Below are positions 1 through 9,911 of a stretch of 24,373 nt of DNA, piece by piece (the first letter of the stretch is position 1; every line of letters starts with the position of its first letter). This stretch comes from Mycoemilia scoparia (Eukaryota; Kickxellomycota; Kickxellomycetes; Kickxellales; Kickxellaceae), in contig JANBPU010000239.1 of assembly GCA_027575805.1 (NCBI GenBank), positions 1-24,373 of the forward strand, in the 5' to 3' direction. A program made the position numbers and the translations under genes. The notes beneath the pieces are model-generated. The model did no database searches. It was not told the DNA's origin and worked only from the letters and a program-made list of their open reading frames with translations.

Positions 1-100
1 CATTACACATATTTACGGCCAAGACATTGCTGAATACGACTATCATCATAGTGATTATTCTGTTACTTGTCACAGAGGAGACTCTACCGTATATGTTTAA
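1..100 (+). CDS. possible 3' end of a gene that starts before the window
   Basis: Frame 2 is open from the window edge to a TAA at 98-100, giving 32 residues that end in RGDSTVYV. The stretch is rich in His, Tyr and Asp and uses mixed codons, whereas the sequence after the stop turns AT-rich like a 3' UTR. No family is recognisable from so short a piece. A run of 32 open codons can occur by chance, so this is only a candidate terminal exon. Confidence 0.35.
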   Translation, partial: ITHIYGQDIAEYDYHHSDYSVTCHRGDSTVYV

Positions 101-590
101 TATTTTTTGTTTATAGAAAGAATTGTTTGCAATCAACCATTGGATTTTATTATTCATCAAATGGGGTATACAGCTTGCAGGTATATTTAAAAAAGTGGAG
201 AACTCGTTGTATCTATCAAATAAATTGCATTATTTTGCATAATGTTTTCATGTAGTATAATGGCACCAAAGTATTGGCATCATACCGTCTAAATGTGTAA
301 CATAGTTGTATTGACAAATGTATATATAATACTAGGCTTCTAGATTGAGCTAAAAAGCTTAGATCAGAGAGGACTTTATGGGTAAACGAGTATGTGGATA
401 TGCTAATAGTGTTAAAAGAAAAATGTATATATATTTATAAAAGAATGAGAATATCTGAGGCTTATGGAATTCACAGTGGTAGTTATTCCACAAATATGGC
501 TATATTAATTTACAAATAGGAGAGAGAGAGGAGAAATAAGCTGACTCAACAATGACGCATCCATGCACATACTACCTGCATCATGAGAAT
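101..590. other. AT-rich spacer, no gene seen
   Basis: Between the possible upstream gene end and the stop codon of the acyl-CoA dehydrogenase there is only AT-rich sequence with a short GA-rich tract near 521-533. No open frame of convincing composition and no RNA gene is visible. It probably holds the 3' flanks of both neighbours. Confidence 0.6.
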
Positions 591-3471
591 CTAGAGTTTA
601 GGCTTTGTTGGTAGGACACAAGATTGTTCAGAGAGGAAGCGTTTGATTTCGAGACGTGCGACTTGTAATTTGTGAACTTCGTCGGGTCCTATTTTGGATG
701 TATATACATACAATACAAAGAAAAGAGAATGTATGCAAGGTTAAAAAGAGTGTGTAGAAAGGCGATCAGAGGCAAATAAACGAGCGCCAGTGGTGGTAGT
801 GGCGTTCCTCTAAGGAGGTGATACAGCTTTAAAGAGAACTGATCGAATGCATGGATTTGATTGTCTCTTTTTTAGCTTTGGATGTTGCCCGTTTAAAAAA
901 TACCAGATTCTAAATCTACTACTGTACCTTCAGTGATACGCAGGCAGCGAACCTTTGACCACATAGAAGCAAGAGGTTGCTCATTGCCAACACCTGCTGC
1001 CCCGAATATCTGGATGGCTTTGTCGATTACTCTGCCAGTTGCCGTTGGAACAACCATCTTGGCAATGCTGGTATCCATTGTGGATGCGAATGGCCCAAAT
1101 GTATCGAAAGACTTTGCAGCCTTATACGTAAGCATACGCGATAGATTTATGTCAGCTCTGGATTCAGCAATGTAGTTGAGAATGGTGCCCTGAGACAACA
1201 GGGGCTTTCCAAATGTCTTTCTTTGGGCTGCTCGGGCTATAAGCAAATCGAGAGCACGCTCAGCCATTCCGATGGCACGTATACATTGATGGAGTCGCCC
1301 TATATATTTTTGATATTGTAAAAAGGTAGTAGCAGCAACAGTATTGTTAGAGCTATGTTGTAATGGCAGATAAAGTGCTCTCTGCTCTCTTGGGAGAAAA
1401 TCTACAAAAGGCGCCTCTGGTGCATAAATGAGATGCCTATAAAAATACAGCATCCACACGTTTGCAGATCTGTACAGCTGTTCTTCTATGCGACCAAATG
1501 GTGTGGCCCCTTGGCCTGGCCTGACATAATATGGCTTTCTCAAAGAGCCAGGCTGCATCCTTGATAGGCGACCAAGGATAAACACAATGGGGTGGCAGCA
1601 GCAAGGAGTTATTGAATTCTGGTCATATGTCCAGAGACACACATACGGAGGGCCGTTAGACTACAGGCAAAAATATGGGTCGTTTCCAATTTTCTTACCT
1701 GGAATTAGAGAACCTTGCATTTTTGCCCATGTATTTTTGCCGGATATGGCCATGTCCAAAGGAACCCGCACATTGTCGAACTGGATGTCATAGAAACCTT
1801 CTGGCGCGTCGTCATATCCGAAAGTGCTGTGGCTTCCAATAAATTTTACCCCTGGCGCATCAAGTGGCACAAAGGCCAAGGCACCGCCTCTATCGCTTTC
1901 GCATCGGCGGCCAAACACTGCAACAAACTTGCAATCGGGATGGCCAGCGTTGGTAACCCACGACTTTTGGCCGTTGACGACCCACGAGCCTCCATCCCTG
2001 CGGATCACAGTCTTGAGATTAGTATAGTCGGACGAGCTGACATTTGGCTCACTCAAAGCAACGCCAGTATAAATTGCGCCTCGGATCAGGGGCAGTAGTA
2101 CTTTGTCCTTGACAGTAGGAGGGAAGTGCTTGGCAAGCATGTACATTGTGGCAGTGTTGGCGATGTCACAGTTTGTGGCCTACAAAATCATGTATGTCGT
2201 ATGTAAAAATTCAAATGCCATTTAGTATTCTATTCCATCGCCCCTAAGCCGGCGGTATAGTCATGTGTACATATATTTGCAGTTGCTTTTGCAAAGGAAA
2301 GCATGGGAGGGAGCCTGTGTGGTCCGAGAGATGGTGGTGGTGATGCCTTTTCCCTCTGTCATTGATGTGCATAGGGGACGTGTATTGTCTTTTTTGATTG
2401 CTGTAGTAATCCAGTTATTTTTATAAATCCCGGTCAAAAATCGGCCTTGCTTTGGTCGATGGCAATGAGAATATATCCGGCATCCACGCTAAGCACACAG
2501 CTCCCCTCGTTCTCAAAGCCATTGTGGCGATCATGTTGGGCTGCTACTTACCATGGTTCCAAGGAATGACCTAGAAAGAACTTCAAAGAGCTGGCAGTAC
2601 TCGTACTGACTAAACCGTGTGGCCCCGATAAATTCTTCAGAAAGATACAAGTTCCAAACTCTGTACTTCCTGGCTTTTCTCTGCAGATCTTTGACAATCT
2701 GTGGAATGGCCTATATACGATGAAATCGCAATGCAATAATGGTAAGACATTAGTATGTCTGGGTATGAGAGATTATGCAGTTGTATACTGGCTCATAACC
2801 TGAAGGGGCGCGCGCGCGTTGCTGGAATAAATATATGCATGGAATCAGGCCCAGAAATTAACTTACATTTATACCTTGTTGAGACAAGCTCTTTTGCTGT
2901 TCACGGTATATCTTCTCCGCTGGAATGCACTCTATCTGCAAATTAGAACATCAACGATGGCTGGTTAAATGGACGTGTCTTTGGATGTTGTGTAAAGAGA
3001 TGGAGATATAATCCAAAGTGGAAAGAATGCCTTTTGGAGCACATTGAAATGAAAATCAGGCCAAAGGCGGTGGAGGAAGCGTTCAGACCATCTTCCTGCT
3101 ACAGAAGTTGCTAGAGCTGGCATTTAAAGGTCATAGCATATACTCACATTGATAAACTTGATCAGAGCCTCCTTCGTCTGCTTAAATCCAGGTGATGCTG
3201 CTTCATCCAACTCCAAACTACTAATGCTATGTGAATTGTTCAGCAGAGGCACCGATGGCTGCTCTAGAGGCGCTTTTGGGGCCTTGGACTTAATGTTGTT
3301 AACCTTTAATACAGTCACAGTCCTCTTTGCTTTTACTTTTCCTGTCTTGATAGATTTGACAGACATGCCAAAGATCGCACCTCCTTGGGGCTTTCTCAGA
3401 AGGACATCAGCGGAGGATGTGGCGCTTCCATCTTTAGATCTGGTCTTAGGTATAGGACAGTCAGAGCTCAT
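591..3471 (-). CDS. acyl-CoA dehydrogenase, ACAD10/11-like, six exons
   Basis: Predicted flavoprotein that oxidises an acyl-CoA to the trans-2-enoyl-CoA in fatty-acid breakdown. Exons in transcript order: 3471-3148, 2935-2867, 2710-2552, 2179-1699, 1299-928, 688-591. All five introns are GT-AG (donors GTGAGT, GTAAGT, GTAAGT, GTAAGA, GTACAG) and the phases join to 500 residues. The N-terminal helical domain starts near residue 95. The middle domain carries ALSEPNVSSSD (225-235). The C-terminal domain has RAAQRKTFGKPL, and the catalytic-base segment is ITEGPDEVH with Glu468; the Gly after it is split by the last intron. GPDEVH is typical of ACAD10/11. The first in-frame ATG is at 3471. The first 90 residues are basic and low in complexity, with no cytochrome b5 domain seen. 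The C-terminus is PKL, a weak PTS1-like tripeptide. Exact substrate unknown. Confidence 0.9.
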
Positions 3472-4673
3472 TTGCTTGACGGTTATAATCAGACGAGGAT
3501 ATATGCTAATAAGAATAATAAATATGTTCAAGCAGAGTAAGGAAATTTAGACTCAAGTCTTGGAGAAGTGAGTTTGGAAGGGCGGCATAATATATGCATT
3601 TCGTTGGTTGTCTGTGCCTGCCGCCCAGAGGCAGAGCCAAGGCAATTATTACGACGAGAGATTGCCAGAATAATGAATTATAAAATAGCCACACCATCAC
3701 GGGCTACTAATATTCTTGCCACCTCTCAAGTGTTTGTGAGCGTGGGGGTCAAGGCGGCTAAAGGGGACAGGGAGGGTTGTTCGCGCTGAACTGCAAATCA
3801 TCCCAGCAAATAAGCTTGGGATGTACCACAGAGTAGCTAAGAGCGCTCGGGCGGGGCTTGAAATCTGCCTCCCCTCCTGGCTGTCCGTGGTGTCCGCCAC
3901 ACATTTTAATACCTACTTTTGGGATCATATGTTCGTGTCCACTATGAACAACCACTCTCCTCGCATTTTTAGGCTCATACTGTGTTCTGAAAAAGTATGG
4001 ATTTAAACTGCACTTTTCTGACAAATATTCATGGCATTAATAAAACTCCTCCGTACTTGGCCAAATCACGGACGTAAACATTGCTCCCCCGCACATATAC
4101 ACTGAGAATTTGCGCTTTCCTTTATGGTTGTTTTGTTCCATTGCATCCACTTTTCCTCCACCACCAAAGCCATTTGGGGCAGTAGGATTAGTCTGCCCCT
4201 CATTTGCTCTGTCTTGGTATGTGTCCGGTGTAGTAGGGGACCTTGTTTTCAACACACACAGAGAGGATATCCTGCAACATCTCTGTACATCTTACATCTC
4301 TCTTCTACGTCTGCACACGGTGGTTAAACAGGCTCCCCACGGGCAATGGTACATTCATAGGTGCACGTACGCTTCAGTATGGGGAATATGTCGATGTATT
4401 ATTGGCCGGCAGATGTATGTCAGATGTGCTTGTCGCATCACCGACTCCTCTGCCAAAAGATCTACGCATTTTGCTGGCAAAGCCTTGTTTTTCCCAAATT
4501 CATTTACACGCACTTTCGGACTAGGCCAGAATGGCCCATTGACTCGCTAGCCCCTTTAATTGTGCTGGAAATGTTAATCTATTATACCATAGCTGCATTT
4601 CGCCCACATATATACACTCCAGCCTGTGCTAATCGCTCATGTCGATTGAAGGGTAAGCAACGAACAATCAAAA

Positions 4674-4892
4674 ATGACAATGTGCATCGTTATTGTAGCC
4701 CCTCAGTGCTTGGATATACCCATTTGTCGCCAGGCTGATACTACGTAAGTTGCAGCTTTAAACGAAATGTGCGTATGCGCGTGTAAATAGCCGTATATCT
4801 ACAGCTATTGTTCTTTCTATAGCAATGCAATTAAGCAATCCCTTATACAGATAGCTCAGCTCACAGCAGCAGCAACAGCACTTCTTTATTAG
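4674..4892 (+). CDS. weak candidate two-exon microprotein
   Basis: An ATG at 4674 opens a frame to 4744, followed by a perfect GTAAGT donor. A pyrimidine-rich acceptor ending in CTATAG lies 78 nt on, and the frame continues from 4823 to a TAG at 4890-4892. The joined product is 46 residues with a second half rich in Ala, Leu and Gln. The intron length matches those of confident genes here. No homology is recognised, and the opposite strand also offers open frames with plausible splice sites, so the support is slight. It could be two exons of a longer gene. Confidence 0.2.
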
Positions 4893-5324
4893 CACGTCAA
4901 GCATGTAACTGCAATGCACTTGCCTGGAAATGCTGTTTTACTTTCCACCACAGCCCCGATTAGTCGCCGATTTGTTGTATGGGTGAACCGGTGGTGTCTT
5001 TTTGCCAGCAACGCCAATGAAAGAGGTGTCAGATTTGGGTCTTTGAGGGCCATATACATTCGAGATGCCCTTTTTTGGTGTGAAGAGTTGGTATGAAAAA
5101 TGTGGCCTTTTACCACTCAATCGCATATCGGAATCTCATTATGAAAATGGGTGACATAAGATCTGGGGGTAGCAAGTGCCACACTTTGACACAAAGACTG
5201 TGGTTCCACCATTTCCACATGCCACAGTCATTACGTGCTTGTTATTGGTGGATCTTACATAAGTTTTCCCACCACTAGTTTTAGCTGGCATACCTGGTGC
5301 TGTTATTTAGTGTGCACAACTATA

Positions 5325-5380
5325 CTGCTGCTACTACTACTACTAATACTACTACTACTACTGCTACTATTATTATTACT
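5325..5380. repeat. imperfect CTA/CTG trinucleotide microsatellite
   Basis: About 18 triplets of CTA interrupted by CTG and TAT triplets run through 5325-5380. In one plus-strand frame they would read as a leucine run, but that frame has no other protein-like content. It is best read as a simple repeat. Confidence 0.85.
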
Positions 5381-5850
5381 AACAGTTTTACCCAGACATG
5401 TATTTTGCTATTGTAATTACATTATGCTGCATGAAATCAATTTACGAATAGGATATTGCATTCATTTGCCATAGTCTATAGGAAGACAAATGGGAAGATT
5501 TCACTAGTGATCGAATCTATGGCAGACAGAAATGGGCCCTCAGATCTTGACCCAATCATAAGCTATTTTATATGTAGCTCCTGGGAACCCATTTTGCCTA
5601 AAGCCTCGTGAGCTTTGGCCAAATACATACTAATACTCTATTAAATGTTTCCAGAAATTTTCACAACCACATCATCTCAACAATAGGATCGGGTAAATAT
5701 ATGTTTGTATGGAATGTATATGATTTTATGTTACAAGTTATCAGGCATAAAAGGCCCCCAAAATTATTATCAAAAATTATAATACACAAATAAAAGAAAT
5801 AATAGTCAATAGTTGGTAATCATCAAATTACAATCACAATAACACATACA

Positions 5851-6147
5851 TTAAAGCGAAAAGTCAGTTTCACGCCATCCCTGAAAAAGCTTTTGGCATA
5901 CATCAGAACTTTTGCCATCATTAAAAACCATTATTCAATTTGATGATATGCTTTGCTGGGACCCACCCACAGCCATTCTATAGCTAATCAGTAGTTCAGC
6001 CCGATCATATACCAATATATTTTGCACATTGAGTAGATTTGACAATAATGGAAAAATATTGCTTGCACGAAAGATTTGTTGTTTGGAAAACAGAGAGAAA
6101 GGTGTAGATTTGTTGGAATCGCTCTTTTGCTTCAAAGAAAACGGCAT
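5851..6147 (-). CDS. weak candidate two-exon small protein
   Basis: An ATG at 6147 opens 59 codons to 5971. There a GTGGGT donor could join, over a 90-nt intron ending in a strong TTTTTCAG, to 5880-5851, which reads GWRETDFSL and stops. The 68-residue product is of mixed composition and has no recognised domain. Unspliced, the frame stops at a TGA (5935-5937) and then stays open again to the same TAA. The donor is weak and there is no homology, so the model is tentative. Confidence 0.22.
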
Positions 6148-6629
6148 GATATATTGGCAAATATTATTGGGTTGTGAATAGGGGCTATTGGTGGTTCAAC
6201 TCTTTTTGAAGTAGATAGTGGATCAGTGTTGATATAATATTAAAGACTCTTTTATTGTCCTAAAAATTGATGATCGCTCACAAATGTGCTTTTTAGATTA
6301 ACATGTTATTGATAGAAAGCGGATGAAATGGTGCTTTCAAAATTTGCTATTGCGTTGCTTCTTAAATCCTGAATAATTAACCGGAATCCTCTCAAATATT
6401 GCTGATGCAGCTGTTCTAGCTATTTGTTATATATTTTTTTAAACCTCTTATTAATCTAAATGTAGTATATAGCATAATAGTCTCCACTTCTAAAAGGGTG
6501 GTACTAGGACACTCCCGTGGATACTAGCCAATCATCACCGAAACTCCAGCTAAAACGTATGGGCTATGGGCCGACTTTCAGGGAATGTGTGAGGGTATCT
6601 GTCTGTTCCCTTTTGGTGGAGAGCCTGCC

Positions 6630-6751
6630 ATATGGGTAACTATTTCTGAAGGACGACCATCTGCTAATAAATGGTGATCGCACATTTGGCTGTGATAGCC
6701 CCTTTAATTGTTGGCCATCAAAAGGTACCCTTCAAAAATTATAATACATAT
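6630..6751 (+). mobile_element. MITE-like inverted-repeat element, copy 1
   Basis: A 122-bp element with imperfect terminal inverted repeats of about 25 bp. The left end runs from ATATGG to TTTCTGAAGGA (6630-6652). The right end is the reverse complement, ACCCTTCAAAAATTAT followed by ACATAT (6727-6751). The centre has CATTTGGCTGTGATAGCCCC. The same termini and core occur at 13601-13722 (opposite orientation) and 13990-14082. It has no coding capacity. Target-site duplications are not clear, although TA dinucleotides lie at the ends. Confidence 0.7.
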
Positions 6752-7228
6752 TACATTCTTATAATTATATAGTGGGCATCACTGGCTTGATCTATTAAAT
6801 ATTTTTGTATAGCCAAGTAATCAGCTGAAACCACAAGGTAGCTTCTAAAAATATACTTGGATGTCTAGATTGACCTCAGTATTTGCTGTTTGGTATTGGC
6901 GAGGACCGCGCAATGTTTTGATAGAATGCTACAGTAGCCATAATCTATTTACAAATTTACTTGTAGATTTATATCATTATATCAAAGTCAAAACATCAAA
7001 TAGGAATCATATTGAACAGGAATCGTGTTAAAGTTTGTTATGTGGGAATGGATTCATGACCTTTGAATAGAGCAATATTCTATTGATGCGAATCCAATCA
7101 AAGACCATTTTAATGCCTAATCAAAACATAGCATTGCCAATCAGATAGGTTTATTCTATCTTACCTTTTTTGGTAAATGGCTCTCTTTTGAAAAGAGTTT
7201 CCAAGTACACATACACATGCGAGAGAAT

Positions 7229-7243
7229 GTGTGTGTGTGTGTG
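7229..7243. repeat. GT dinucleotide tract
   Basis: A run of about seven GT units in the intergenic region upstream of the F-box-like gene. It is a simple-sequence repeat with no other visible role. Confidence 0.85.
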
Positions 7244-7937
7244 GTCCTTTTCAATTAAAAAGGAAATTTATTGATTAGTAAAAGGGGCGTGTTTTTCAAT
7301 CTAAGTACCAAATGCAAGTTTTGATGGCTGGGCAGATTTATTCTACATTGGCACAAAATAGATTTAGATCACTGTTAGACACATCAGGCATCATTTTAGC
7401 CAGAATAGAGGGTTGATTTGTTTCAATAGGCCGGACTTCATGTCGATACACATAGCAAAACTACGGCGCTGCTAAAATCATTAGACTGTTTGTTAGATTT
7501 TTGGCATCTATATCAATAGGCCTATTCACCTAGAATTGGATTTGATGTAACATTTTAGCAGTGTTAATTTTGATATGATTCTGATATGGTATGCGATATA
7601 TTTTATTTCATGAGTGGCCTACAATAATATATTGTTGTTGATGTATGTATATATTATCTGCCCATCCTGGCATCCTTGACTATGTTTATTGAATATATCT
7701 TTATCTTTAATCCCTTCAAGTTTATTCAGGCCTTAATCCACAAATACAAGCCCACTGTAAAGATTACAGCCACGTATTTGTAGTATTGAAATAACACTCA
7801 GTTTATACTATACTTCCCTGTACATTTTTAACCATCCATTCACACTTCCCCACACCAACTCCTCCACAATCTGAATACTTTGTTATTGTCCTTAACAGTA
7901 ACCCTTTTCAAATTGCCCGACACCTTTTGCTTATCAA

Positions 7938-9770
7938 ATGAATGAAGAAATTATTTATGGCGTTTGCAGACAACTTTACTATGAAAACCGGTTAAATGAT
8001 TTGTACACATTAAGTCAAGCATCAACAGTATGTCGTCAAGCTGCCACACCTTGGCAGTGGAGGTCATTTCACCCTTTCCGCTTTGGCAATCCCCAAACAA
8101 TGATGGAGTATTACAAGCCACACATGAAGTATGTTCACCACCTTGCACTTGAGGATCCAATTCCTGCAACATGGATGACACCAGACGAGAACATGTATCA
8201 GGATAAACTGGTTATTTTGGAACAGATACTACGCCTTGAATGGACAAGTGTACGGTCTATAAGCCTCTATGGTATTGTTGACTGGGCCACTGACTGGCTT
8301 TTGGGTCTCTTGAGGCGGCATTTCCCCAAGCTAGAGCATATTACCTTAATCCACACAACCGTCAACCCCATAAAATTCCCAAAAAGGGCTCTCATGTCCT
8401 TGAACAACCTCAAAGAGGCAATCCTCATTCCAAAACGTTATCCTAATGAGATGTGCTATATTTTCCGGTGGGATTCTTCAAACGGATCCTCGCCATTGCT
8501 TGTCCGACCACCACGCTTCAGAGACTGCGAGACTGACGGTCCATCACTGCTCGAAACATATGCCTATAGAAAGTCAATTGAGCCGGATGCCGTGCTGGCC
8601 CCAATTACTGTAAAATCACAATATCCTTCAATGAATGGCCTGTGGAGGTATCTGTATACTACCCTCACGCAGCCAAATAATAGAAAATGGAGCAGCCTTG
8701 AGCACTTTTCGGTCAGGAGCAGCAATCATCACTTTGTCTCAGATAAGCTATTTTCAGCAGCACACCAACAAAACTTGCAACAACACTTTGGTCTACAGGA
8801 GAATTCCATAGCGGCATCCTCCTCAAGCAGTGCGTCGTCATCCCCAGCCACCTCTCCTTCAACACTGCTTAGCACCACGATGTCAAGCAACATGGTAATT
8901 AGCGGAGAGAGCCCCAAAATCCCTAGCTCAAGCCTCGAAATTGACTGGGTTCCTCAAACACAATCTCTGACCATAACCGGGTACGAATCCACTTTCATCC
9001 GATATGGTAATATTGAACCCAGCTTTTATCGCATAATGGCCGGTGTCATGGCGCTTAGCAATGGTGCAGCGAGATATCTCAAGCTTGGAGCTATTGATGA
9101 GCGCTGCGTTTCGCTGATCATACAATGCTGCCCACTGACCCGAAAGTTGCAGATAAAATCACGTCGCCAGGTGGACTACAAGTCAACCCAAAGAGAGGGC
9201 ACATCTCTGCTGGACAACCTGGGGGCAAACTTCGGCTTGACAGCCCAATGTCTTTTGGAACTAATTCGCGGAATGCCGTTTTTACGTATCATCAAAGACC
9301 ATGCCGAGCTGGATTCCTTTTCGGTTTACCAGCTGAACTATTCCCTGCTATGTGAGCACATTAACCAACCAGCCAACAATACCAACGAAGCAACCTCAAA
9401 CAGCCAAGAGCAGTTGGTAAACACTGATGCCAGGCCACAAAGCGACAGACTTTGCCACCTCGAATTGCCCTACCATCACCTGTCTCCGGAGGCCCTAAAA
9501 TTCCTCTTACAATCTTTCCCTGCCCTGCATACACTATCATTCACGCTAATGTTCGACGTGACTGGAAGCAATTTCAAAAACTGGCCTCTGTTCCCAAAGG
9601 TCCGCAGAATGAGTGTTGGTACTGTAAACGCAACAACCTTCCCAACTCTTCTGGCCATGCTGAAATATTTCCCAGCTCTCCAAGTCTGTCGACTGGGTAT
9701 TGAAAACCATGCCCAAGCTGCATACATCCTCGAAAATGCGTTCCCTAATATCAACTTTTTGTATTGCTAA
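7938..9770 (+). CDS. F-box-like / leucine-rich-repeat-like protein, intronless
   Basis: A single 610-residue frame starting at the first ATG. The N-terminus (about 1-48) resembles a degenerate F-box: a hydrophobic helix (IIYGVCRQL), an LNDLYTLSQASTVCR segment and an aromatic end (WQWRSFHPF). F-box proteins use this helix bundle to dock on Skp1 in SCF ubiquitin ligases. The rest has irregular leucine-rich stretches, for example near 110-145 and 510-605 (FPALHTLSF, FPALQVCRL), as expected for a substrate-binding LRR fold. A Ser/Thr-rich low-complexity linker covers about 293-330. There is no signal peptide or membrane segment. The substrate cannot be inferred. The gene is convergent with seipin, 141 bp between the stops. 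The coding region is very likely real; the F-box call is moderate. Confidence 0.8.
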   Translation: MNEEIIYGVCRQLYYENRLNDLYTLSQASTVCRQAATPWQWRSFHPFRFGNPQTMMEYYKPHMKYVHHLALEDPIPATWMTPDENMYQDKLVILEQILRLEWTSVRSISLYGIVDWATDWLLGLLRRHFPKLEHITLIHTTVNPIKFPKRALMSLNNLKEAILIPKRYPNEMCYIFRWDSSNGSSPLLVRPPRFRDCETDGPSLLETYAYRKSIEPDAVLAPITVKSQYPSMNGLWRYLYTTLTQPNNRKWSSLEHFSVRSSNHHFVSDKLFSAAHQQNLQQHFGLQENSIAASSSSSASSSPATSPSTLLSTTMSSNMVISGESPKIPSSSLEIDWVPQTQSLTITGYESTFIRYGNIEPSFYRIMAGVMALSNGAARYLKLGAIDERCVSLIIQCCPLTRKLQIKSRRQVDYKSTQREGTSLLDNLGANFGLTAQCLLELIRGMPFLRIIKDHAELDSFSVYQLNYSLLCEHINQPANNTNEATSNSQEQLVNTDARPQSDRLCHLELPYHHLSPEALKFLLQSFPALHTLSFTLMFDVTGSNFKNWPLFPKVRRMSVGTVNATTFPTLLAMLKYFPALQVCRLGIENHAQAAYILENAFPNINFLYC

Positions 9771-9911
9771 TAATGTACATTACAAACCTGCATACTTTCT
9801 TTTCCGTTATATAACTTAACTTTATTACTATTATTATTGTTGTTTTATAATTAAAAATTGTATACATTTCGATTTACAATTCCAATATGTATATATATAT
9901 AAACATATATA

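Larger units (their letters stand above)
3472..7937. other. 4.5 kb region without a confident gene
   Basis: This is the longest gene-poor stretch. From about 3550 to 5300 the sequence is less AT-rich and stays open in several frames on both strands, but the longest frames start at TTG or GTG and show no recognisable domain. From 5400 to 7937 it is strongly AT-rich. It contains a CTA/CTG trinucleotide tract (5325-5380), a GT dinucleotide tract (7229-7243) and one inverted-repeat element (6630-6751). Two weak small-gene candidates (4674-4892 plus, 5851-6147 minus) are listed separately. A fast-evolving or decayed gene cannot be excluded. Confidence 0.5.

Noticed and set aside
893..1642. A single-exon 249-residue reading of the acyl-CoA dehydrogenase C-terminus
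   Set aside because: Its first 114 codons are intron and its last 12 codons run past a splice donor. The homology needs the junctions 1699|1299 and 928|688, which restore the GRLHQC and TEGPDEVH segments.
4110..4550. 146-codon plus-strand open frame
   Set aside because: Starts with TTG rather than ATG, overlaps other open frames on both strands, and has no domain or compositional sign of coding.
5160..5310. Minus-strand segment with CGNGG...KCGTC resembling part of an expansin/barwin-type fold
   Set aside because: The resemblance is a few Cys and Gly only; the expected downstream DLS motif is absent and the frame stops after 50 codons.
6306..6419. 37-codon minus frame after an AAATAG acceptor, rich in Leu, Gln and Ser
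   Set aside because: Looks protein-like, but the overlapping frame of the same DNA looks equally so, and no upstream exon with matching phase was found. In AT-rich DNA I do not trust such impressions.
6850..7475. Several short minus-strand open pieces (for example near 6860-6930, 7040-7100 and 7350-7475) with TAG acceptors
   Set aside because: They could be exons of an unknown gene, but phases do not join, some implied introns are under 50 nt, and no homology was recognised.
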